DNA from: Halobacteriales archaeon QH_10_65_19
Lineage (GTDB): Archaea; Halobacteriota; Halobacteria; Halobacteriales; Haloarculaceae
NCBI GenBank assembly: GCA_003022085.1
Contig: PXQK01000120.1
Location: 1 to 18,405 of the forward strand
Length of the DNA stretch: 18,405 nt
Reading direction: 5' to 3'
Shown here: positions 13,588 through 18,405 of the stretch, piece after piece
Numbering within the stretch: the first letter of the stretch is position 1
Layout: the number at the start of each line of letters is the position of its first letter
Notes under the pieces: generated by a model
Seen by the model: only the letters and a program-made list of their open reading frames with translations
Databases searched by the model: none
Told to the model about the DNA's origin: nothing
Made by a program: the position numbers and the translations under genes

Positions 13588-14454
13588 ATGGACGAGCGGT
13601 CGGCACTGACACGGCTCACCGGGGCGGTGTCCGGAGCAGGCGACGACGCGGCGGTCGTCGACGGCCTCGTACTGACGACCGATATGCTTCATAAGTCGAC
13701 CGACTTTCCGGCGGGAACAACCCGGTACACCGCCGGCTGGCGCGCAGTCGGCGCGTCGCTGTCCGACGTCGCGGCGATGGGCGGCGATGCGGTCGCCACT
13801 GTAGCCGTATACGCCGCACCGGAGTTCGAGTGGGACGAACTCGCTGCGTTCGTAGAGGGGGCAGCTGACGTCTCTGCGGGCGTTGGCGCGGAGTACGTCG
13901 GCGGTGACCTCGACGGCCACGAGGAGTTCACGGCCGTCTCGACGGCACTGGGCCGGACCGACAGTCCCGTATGGCGGTCGGGAGCGAGCCCCGGCGACGT
14001 GGTCTGCGTGACGGGTACACTGGGCCGGAGTGCAGCAGCCCTGCGGCGCTTCGAGGCCGGCGAGTACGGACGGGCGAACGAACTGTTCCAGTTCCAGCCG
14101 CGGATCGACGCGGGGCGGTGCCTGGCACCCCACACAACGGCGATGATCGACAGCAGCGACGGGCTGGCGCGCTCGTTGCACCAGCTCGCGGACGAGAGCG
14201 GCTGTGGCTTCGCCGTCGACTCGCCGCTCCCGGTCGCATCCGCGCTGGAGACAGCCGTGGACGACCCAGACGAGCGACGGGAGCTGAGCCGTTTCTTCGG
14301 CGAGGACTTCGAACTCGTCTGTACGCTCCCGGAGTCACGTGTTCCGGAGATGCGCGAGGCGACGAACGTGGCGCTCACTCCGATCGGAACAGTGGTTACG
14401 GACGGGGTAACGGTTGACGGAGAACCGCTGCCCGATCGCGGTTACACACACTAA
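13588..14454 (+). CDS. thiL: Thiamine-monophosphate kinase
   Basis: A 288-aa ThiL of the AIRS/PurM-like ATP-binding superfamily, which phosphorylates thiamine monophosphate to the active cofactor thiamine pyrophosphate. Motifs: the Mg/ATP-binding GAGDDAAVVDG (16-26), LTTDMLHKSTDFP (29-41), AVGASLSDVAAMGG (53-66), VGGDLDGHEEF (104-114), SPGDVVCVTGTLGRSAAAL (134-152), AMIDSSDGLARSL (185-197) and FGEDFELVCTLPE (237-249). The key aspartates are present and the length is normal, although the N-terminus is short (no 10-20 residue extension before the GDD loop), as usual in halophiles. The start at 13588 is supported by a TATA-like box. Its stop TAA overlaps the stop of the site-2 protease gene tail to tail. 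Confidence 0.95.
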   Translation: MDERSALTRLTGAVSGAGDDAAVVDGLVLTTDMLHKSTDFPAGTTRYTAGWRAVGASLSDVAAMGGDAVATVAVYAAPEFEWDELAAFVEGAADVSAGVGAEYVGGDLDGHEEFTAVSTALGRTDSPVWRSGASPGDVVCVTGTLGRSAAALRRFEAGEYGRANELFQFQPRIDAGRCLAPHTTAMIDSSDGLARSLHQLADESGCGFAVDSPLPVASALETAVDDPDERRELSRFFGEDFELVCTLPESRVPEMREATNVALTPIGTVVTDGVTVDGEPLPDRGYTH

Positions 14455-15599
14455 CTGGCCTCGACAATCTCGATCGGTACCGGCGTGAAACAGAGCGCTG
14501 CAAGAACGAAGGTGAGGACCGCGATCCCGACCCGCACCCAGCCCAGCCCCTCGTCGTCGATCGGCGTTGCCGGACCGGCGTAGGCGAGCCCGAGAGCGAA
14601 CAACCCCCACATCGTCCAGATTCCGACGGAGTTGAACCCGTCGCGGATGAACAGGAGATAGCCAGCCAGCGCGAACAGCGCGCCGGGTACCACAGCGGCA
14701 ATTGTTCGCTGTCGCTCGCCGACGACTGCCCGCAGGATGTGCCCACCGTCGAGCTGTCCGACCGGAAGCATGTTCAACAGCGTCACGAGCATCCCGACCC
14801 AGCCCCCGAACACGACGGGATGGACGACGCCCGACTCCAGCCGGCCGCCTGCTCCCGTCAGCTCCGCGATGATCTCCAGAAGCGGCGGCTCGTTGAATAC
14901 GACCTGCTCGCCGGTCCCCTCGACCGTCGCCTGCTGGACTGCGAGAGGGTTGAGCTGGAGCCCGATCGCGGTGACGACGACGGTCGCGATCAGTCCTGCA
15001 AGCGGCCCGGCGGCGCCAATGTCGAACAGCGCCTTCCGGTCGGGGATCCGGCCTTTCATCCGGATCACGGCGCCCATCGAGCCGATGTACGTCGGAAGCG
15101 GGATGAAGTAGGGCAGCGACGCCTGGACGTTGTGGTAGCGGCTCATCACGTAGTGGCCGAGTTCGTGGACCCCGAGCACACCCATGATCGCGACGACGAA
15201 CGGCCAGGCCTCCAGCGCCCGCCAGGGTTCCTCCGCAAGCGGCACCTGGTACCAGAAGAAGGCCCCGGCGAACAGCGTCGAGAGCACCGTCGCCACGAAC
15301 AGCACGATGTTCGTCCACGGAACGCCGTCGACGCCGATCGACCACGGCTCGGCGACGAGCACGTACTCGCCACGGGAAAGAGGAATCCCCTCCTCACCGT
15401 TGTAGCCACGCTGCAGGGACACCTCGTACCCCTGATCGCGGAAGAGCGGCCAGAGTTCGTTCTCGAGGCGACTTCCCGGGACGGTTGGCTCGCCGATGTA
15501 GAGTACTGTATCGCCGTCATGCCTGATTTCGTAGACGTCGAACAAGGAGGCGACCTCGGTCACGTCGGGTGGGTCACTCGGCTCGTGGCTGCTACCCAT
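14451..15599 (-). CDS. Site-2 protease family zinc membrane protease (M50)
   Basis: A 382-aa intramembrane metalloprotease of the S2P/M50 family. The soluble N-terminal part of about 95 residues (DVYEIRHDGDTVLYIGEPTV...) is typical of the archaeal/plant EGY-like branch. About seven hydrophobic segments follow. The zinc ligands are HELGH (H145, E146, H149) in a membrane helix and D284 in NMLPVGQLDGGHI (276-288), with N276 also conserved. The substrate is unknown; the family cuts membrane-bound regulators within the bilayer. The ATG at 15599 has TTTATGG-type TATA sequence (15624-15632) 25-33 nt upstream. The stop TAG overlaps the thiL stop (shared CTAA). Confidence 0.93.
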   Translation of the reverse strand: MGSSHEPSDPPDVTEVASLFDVYEIRHDGDTVLYIGEPTVPGSRLENELWPLFRDQGYEVSLQRGYNGEEGIPLSRGEYVLVAEPWSIGVDGVPWTNIVLFVATVLSTLFAGAFFWYQVPLAEEPWRALEAWPFVVAIMGVLGVHELGHYVMSRYHNVQASLPYFIPLPTYIGSMGAVIRMKGRIPDRKALFDIGAAGPLAGLIATVVVTAIGLQLNPLAVQQATVEGTGEQVVFNEPPLLEIIAELTGAGGRLESGVVHPVVFGGWVGMLVTLLNMLPVGQLDGGHILRAVVGERQRTIAAVVPGALFALAGYLLFIRDGFNSVGIWTMWGLFALGLAYAGPATPIDDEGLGWVRVGIAVLTFVLAALCFTPVPIEIVEAS

Positions 15600-15623
15600 C
15601 AGCGGCTGCTACGGGTTGTGTCT

Positions 15624-15632
15624 CCATAAATC
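15624..15632 (-). promoter_or_regulatory. TATA box of the site-2 protease gene
   Basis: Minus-strand GATTTATGG, 25-33 nt upstream of the ATG at 15599. Confidence 0.6.
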
Positions 15633-15705
15633 CCTGGAGAGGGCGGAATGACCCGAAGGGAAGCGTGGGTGGAGGAACAACTACGGTCGCAGGACGCCGC
15701 GCGTC

Positions 15706-15815
15706 ATACTGTCGGACGTGACTCTGTGGAATGGCAAGATACGCAAACCGGTGTATTTACGCGTTTCAGCACGATTCCGGGGTAGAAATCTCCACGTACT
15801 CACGTCCGACAGTAT
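15706..15815. repeat. 110-bp element with perfect 16-bp inverted termini
   Basis: ATACTGTCGGACGTGA (15706-15721) is repeated as its exact reverse complement at 15800-15815, separated by 78 bp. Total length, arm length and the ATA.TG....GTGACTC-like start match the element at 3325-3435. The interior contains a GTTTCAGCAC core, the mirror of the CTGAAAC core in the other repeats. The right arm overlaps the stop codon of the DUF7123 gene. No coding capacity and no obvious target duplication. Confidence 0.8.
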
Positions 15816-15817
15816 CA
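15800..15817 (-). repeat. Stop-codon repeat TGATACTGTCGGACGTGA, copy 2
   Basis: Read on the minus strand, the stop codon TGA of the DUF7123 gene starts an exact 18-nt copy of the sequence at 4222-4239, which likewise starts at a stop codon. It forms the right terminus of the 110-bp inverted-repeat element. Confidence 0.8.
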
Positions 15818-16057
15818 CGAGGGCTCGACGCGCCACGTCGTGGCACTCGTATACGACCACTGCTCGATCTTCAGGTCGGGCGTGGAATCCCGGAGCTTCA
15901 CCATGAGTGCGCCGATCTCCTTGGGCGTTAGATCGACCTCGTCGGCGATGAACTTGCTTTTGAAGTACACCTCACCGTCTTCTGCCTTCTGCTTGAGGAA
16001 AGACCGGAGGCGTTCTTCCTTCGAACTCTCGTTGTGCGAGGACTGTGTCGCGCTCAT
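15815..16057 (-). CDS. DUF7123-type small protein, winged-helix-like
   Basis: An 80-aa protein: a polar N-terminus (MSATQSSHNESSKEER) followed by LRSFLKQKAEDGEVYFKSKFIADEVDLTPKEIGALMVKL and the end IEQWSYTSATTWRVEPS. The YFKSKFIA.E..L..KEIG pattern and the S.TTW.V ending match haloarchaeal DUF7123 proteins as I recall them; the helix-turn-helix look suggests nucleic-acid binding, unproven. The start at 16057 is preferred over 16078 (same frame) because the TATA box at 16092-16099 predicts transcription from about 16070, and GAGGTGA (16066-16072) is a Shine-Dalgarno-like match 8 nt before it. Its stop codon overlaps an inverted-repeat element. It is divergent from pyrH. Confidence 0.85.
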   Translation of the reverse strand: MSATQSSHNESSKEERLRSFLKQKAEDGEVYFKSKFIADEVDLTPKEIGALMVKLRDSTPDLKIEQWSYTSATTWRVEPS

Positions 16058-16091
16058 GTTTTGCTTCACCTCTTTCATACTCCCGTAGGGG

Positions 16092-16099
16092 TATATAAA
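16092..16099 (-). promoter_or_regulatory. TATA box of the DUF7123 gene
   Basis: Minus-strand TTTATATA, the strongest TATA box in the window, 35-42 nt before the ATG at 16057. The ATG at 16078 lies only 14 nt downstream of it, too close to be transcribed with normal spacing. Confidence 0.65.
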
Positions 16100-16213
16100 G
16101 AAAGGAACCTTTGGGCTGCTTTGACCAGTTTTAGACTGAACACGCGTGAAAAGACGTTTCAAAACTGTTTAAGAAAGTGAGAAAAGTTTTATTCCGGTAT
16201 CTAAGGCAGTCTC

Positions 16214-16303
16214 ATGCGGACCAGGTCGAGAGTTCGATTCGTGAGTAGCGAAGCGAATATTACCCGCGTGACGGGGCAAAACGAGGAACATGCTGCCGAT
16301 TGA
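16214..16303 (+). CDS. Possible 29-aa leaderless small ORF
   Basis: TTTTATT at 16187-16193 is a plausible TATA core 21-27 nt before an ATG at 16214, the same geometry as the real leaderless genes here. The ORF encodes 29 residues, MRTRSRVRFVSSEANITRVT and so on, to TGA at 16301. It is basic, unlike most proteins of this organism, and has no recognisable domain. It may be a small protein, a truncated gene or chance. The rest of the gene-free interval 16058-16429 shows only A/T-rich promoter sequence on its left side and the pyrH promoter on its right. Confidence 0.25.
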   Translation: MRTRSRVRFVSSEANITRVTGQNEEHAAD

Positions 16304-16397
16304 GGTGGGTTGTCACGCACTCTTCATGTCGACCGTGGAGTGTGGGACGGTAGCACCGGCCTAACAGTCCCGGTAGATCGGCAGCCCGCTTGACAAC

Positions 16398-16404
16398 GCT
16401 TAAG
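16398..16404 (+). promoter_or_regulatory. TATA-like box of pyrH
   Basis: GCTTAAG, 26-32 nt before the ATG at 16430, the spacing expected for a leaderless pyrH-lysS transcript. Confidence 0.5.
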
Positions 16405-16429
16405 ACTGCCTCACGGTTACGCCCAGGAA

Positions 16430-17116
16430 ATGAACGTGGTCGTCTCCATCGGCGGGAGCGTGCTGGTGCCAGCCGTCGACACAGTCAGGGTCGAGGGGTA
16501 CACGGCGGTTCTCGGGGAGCTGGACGACGACGGACACGACCTCGGGGTCGTTGTCGGCGGGGGACCGACCGCCCGCGAGTACATCGACGCCGCGCGTGAC
16601 CTCGGAGCCAACGAAATCGAGCTGGACCAGCTTGGGGTCGCAGTGACTCGACTCAACGCCCGTTTGCTCGGTGCTGCGCTCGGCGACCGGGCGGCGCCGT
16701 CGCCGCTCCGGGATCACGACCGTGCGAGGGAGGTGTTCCAGCGCGGTGACATCCCGGTGATGGGCGGCACTGTTGCGGGCCACACGACCGACGCGGTCGC
16801 GACCGCGCTGGCCGAGCACGTCGACGCGGACCTGCTTGTCTATGCAACGAGCGTCCCCGGCGTCTTCGACGCAGATCCGGGAGAAGACGGCGACGCGACG
16901 AAGTTCGAGTCGATGACGCCCGGGGAGCTGGTCGACATCGTCTCCTCGATCGAGCTGTCGGCGGGCAGCAACGCACCCGTAGACCTGCTCGCGACGAAGC
17001 TCCTCCAGCGGTCGGGGCTACGCGCGGTTGTGGTCGACGGCACCGATCCCTCGGCACTCTCGGCAGCTGTTGACGGGACCCACACCGGGACCGACGTCAT
17101 CCCGGAGGAACCATGA
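16430..17116 (+). CDS. pyrH: Uridylate kinase (UMP kinase), archaeal type
   Basis: A 228-aa member of the amino-acid kinase fold family that phosphorylates UMP to UDP in pyrimidine nucleotide synthesis. Motifs: nucleotide-binding VVSIGGSVLVP (4-14), VVVGGGPTAREYIDAARDLG (40-59), the substrate-side LDQLGVAVTRLNARLL (65-80), GDIPVMGGTVAGHTTDAVATALAEH (106-130), DLLVYATSVPGVFDADP (134-150) and LLATKLLQRSGLRAVVVDG (186-204). Length and motifs fit the short archaeal enzymes. The ATG at 16430 follows a TATA-like box. The stop TGA overlaps the lysS start as ATGA, so the two genes form an operon with likely translational coupling. Confidence 0.96.
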   Translation: MNVVVSIGGSVLVPAVDTVRVEGYTAVLGELDDDGHDLGVVVGGGPTAREYIDAARDLGANEIELDQLGVAVTRLNARLLGAALGDRAAPSPLRDHDRAREVFQRGDIPVMGGTVAGHTTDAVATALAEHVDADLLVYATSVPGVFDADPGEDGDATKFESMTPGELVDIVSSIELSAGSNAPVDLLATKLLQRSGLRAVVVDGTDPSALSAAVDGTHTGTDVIPEEP

Positions 17117-18405
17117 GCGACGAGACAGACCCACCGGAGACGAATCCGTACGCCGTCTTGAACGACAGCGACAGGTTGTTCTGGGCCGACGCCGCCGCCG
17201 ACGCGGTCGAAAACCGCGATCCCAGCGAGCCGATCGTGATCAAGGGCGGCGTTTCACCCTCGGGTATCCCACACATCGGCCATCCAAACGAGATCCTGCG
17301 GGGGTACTTCGTTGCGGAGGCGCTGCGGGACCGCGGCCACCAGGTACAGCAGGTGTTCACCTCCGACGACAGGGATCGCCTGCGGAAACTCCCCCGCCGG
17401 CTCGCAAACCTTGACGGCGATGTCGTGGGGCTGGGCGAGGTCAACGCCGGCGCGCTTGGCCGGAACCTGGGCCGGCCCTACACCGATATCCCCGACCCCT
17501 TTGGCTGCTGTGACTCCTACGGCGATCACTTCACCGAGCTCCTCCGGCGGGAGGTGGAACAGCTCGGTATCGAGGTGGAGTTCGTCTCGAACACCGCGCT
17601 CTACGAGGACGGAACCTTCGACGACGTGATCCGCCACGTGCTCGAACGGCAGGAAAAGGCCCGAGAGGTGCTCTCGCGCTACCAGAGCAGGGTCGACGAG
17701 GAGTACGTCCCGTTTTTCGCGATCTGTGGAGAGTGCGGCCAGCTCACCGAGACGATCACGGCGGTCGACCTGAACGCCGGGACCGTCTCCTACCGGTGTA
17801 CTGACACGGAGACCGGCGGCGAGACCATCGAGGGCTGTAGGCACGAGGGGACGACCGCGCTGCGGGACGGCAAGCTCCCGTGGCGGTTCGAGTGGCCGGC
17901 ACAGTGGCGAATCCTCGACGTGGATTTCGAGCCGTTCGGGAAGGACCACGCCGAGGGCTCCTGGCCGAGCGGCGTCGACATCGCGCAGAACGTGCTCGGG
18001 ATCGAGCCGCCGGTTCCGATGGTCTACGAGTGGTTTACGCTCGACGGCGAGGCGCTCTCCTCCTCGGGAGGGCATGTCGTCACCGTCAACGAGGTGCTCG
18101 ACATCCTCGAACCGGAAGTCCTCTGGTACTTCTTCAGCAAGGCGCCGCTAAAGCAGCGTGATTTCAGCATCGATCGGGCCGACCAGCTTGTCGACGAGTT
18201 CGACGCATTCGAGCGGGTCTACTTCGGCGAGGCAGACGCGTCCGAGAGTGACCGGGACCGCGCCGACCGAGCCTACCCGATGCTCGTCGACGAGGTCCAC
18301 GAGGGGCGAGTGCGGATCCCCTACACGTTCGCCGCCGTGCTGGGGATGACCGACGATCCCAAGTTGCGCGAGGAGATCGCTCGCCACGAGGGGCACATCC
18401 CCGAC
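17113..18405 (+). CDS. lysS: Class I lysyl-tRNA synthetase, C-terminus cut by window edge
   Basis: 431 codons are visible; the family is usually about 540-560 aa, so the end is outside the window. It is the archaeal class I LysRS, unrelated to the common class II enzyme, which charges tRNA-Lys. Visible features: IVIKGGVSPSGIPHIGHPNE (41-60) with the HIGH motif at 54-57, FTSDDRDRLRKLP, the long acceptor/zinc insert with ICGECGQL and a later C/H pair (GCRHEG), WPAQWRILDVDFEPFGKDHA, and the KMSKS-loop equivalent ALSSSGGHVVTV (S316-S318). The catalytic loop keeps the three serines but shows G-G where many family members have lysine or a small residue. The ATG at 17113 overlaps the pyrH stop by 4 nt. 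Confidence 0.96.
   Translation, partial: MSDETDPPETNPYAVLNDSDRLFWADAAADAVENRDPSEPIVIKGGVSPSGIPHIGHPNEILRGYFVAEALRDRGHQVQQVFTSDDRDRLRKLPRRLANLDGDVVGLGEVNAGALGRNLGRPYTDIPDPFGCCDSYGDHFTELLRREVEQLGIEVEFVSNTALYEDGTFDDVIRHVLERQEKAREVLSRYQSRVDEEYVPFFAICGECGQLTETITAVDLNAGTVSYRCTDTETGGETIEGCRHEGTTALRDGKLPWRFEWPAQWRILDVDFEPFGKDHAEGSWPSGVDIAQNVLGIEPPVPMVYEWFTLDGEALSSSGGHVVTVNEVLDILEPEVLWYFFSKAPLKQRDFSIDRADQLVDEFDAFERVYFGEADASESDRDRADRAYPMLVDEVHEGRVRIPYTFAAVLGMTDDPKLREEIARHEGHIPD

Noticed and set aside
16206..16240. tRNA-like piece: a CAT-containing stretch followed by GGTCGAGAGTTCGATTC, which resembles a T-loop
   Set aside because: The T-stem does not pair (GAGAG against CGTGA), no anticodon or acceptor stem can be drawn, and there is no D-arm. 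At best a chance match.

Overview
The window is chromosomal DNA from a halophilic archaeon (class Halobacteria). The signs are high GC with strong third-position GC bias, very acidic proteins, T-rich TATA boxes about 25-30 nt from many start codons (leaderless transcripts), and archaeal gene types: a Kae1-Bud32 fusion, the KH/beta-CASP termination factor FttA, S19e, archaeal PyrH and class I LysRS. I cannot name the genus from the sequence alone.

Layout. 1-1451 (-): DUF2298 membrane protein, cut by the left edge. 1523-3199 (-): kae1-bud32. 3200-4029: AT-richer gene-free stretch full of inverted and dispersed repeats. 4030-4224 (+): 64-aa Cys/His protein. 4290-4766 (-): unrecognised acidic protein. 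4767-5039: structured leader in front of fttA (5040-6956, +). 7061-7729 (+): riboflavin-pathway reductase, convergent with a 94-aa acidic protein (7841-8125, -). 8201-9250 (-): thioredoxin reductase. 9317-9757 (-): lipoprotein, sharing a palindromic TATA box with a divergent DUF357 gene (9812-10093, +). 10123-10524 (-): hotdog thioesterase. 10564-10895: a dispersed repeat and a decayed PPOX-type flavin-binding gene. 10908-12898 (-): receptor-like protein kinase/beta-propeller gene that has lost its catalytic centre and changed frame. 12974-13435 (-): rps19e. 13588-14454 (+): thiL, tail to tail with a site-2 protease (14451-15599, -). 15706-15817: inverted-repeat element at the stop of a DUF7123 gene (15815-16057, -). 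16430-17116 (+): pyrH, overlapping lysS (17113 onwards), which is cut by the right edge.

Most genes are conserved housekeeping functions: tRNA t6A modification, transcription termination, riboflavin and thiamine cofactors, redox, translation, UMP phosphorylation and lysyl-tRNA charging. They are mostly single transcription units with their own TATA boxes; the only clear operon is pyrH-lysS (ATGA overlap).

Three things stand out. First, small related repeats start exactly at the stop codons of four genes: TGATACTGTCGGACGTGA at two, and a TGATAGTG...ACTGTTTAC motif at two others. Further copies build inverted-repeat elements of about 110 bp. Second, fttA, which encodes the archaeal transcription termination factor, has an apparently long leader with two strong hairpins and a 27-codon ORF whose stop overlaps the fttA start, a possible autoregulatory arrangement. 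Third, two genes are in visible decay (the PPOX gene and the kinase-propeller gene) next to each other and next to a repeat copy.
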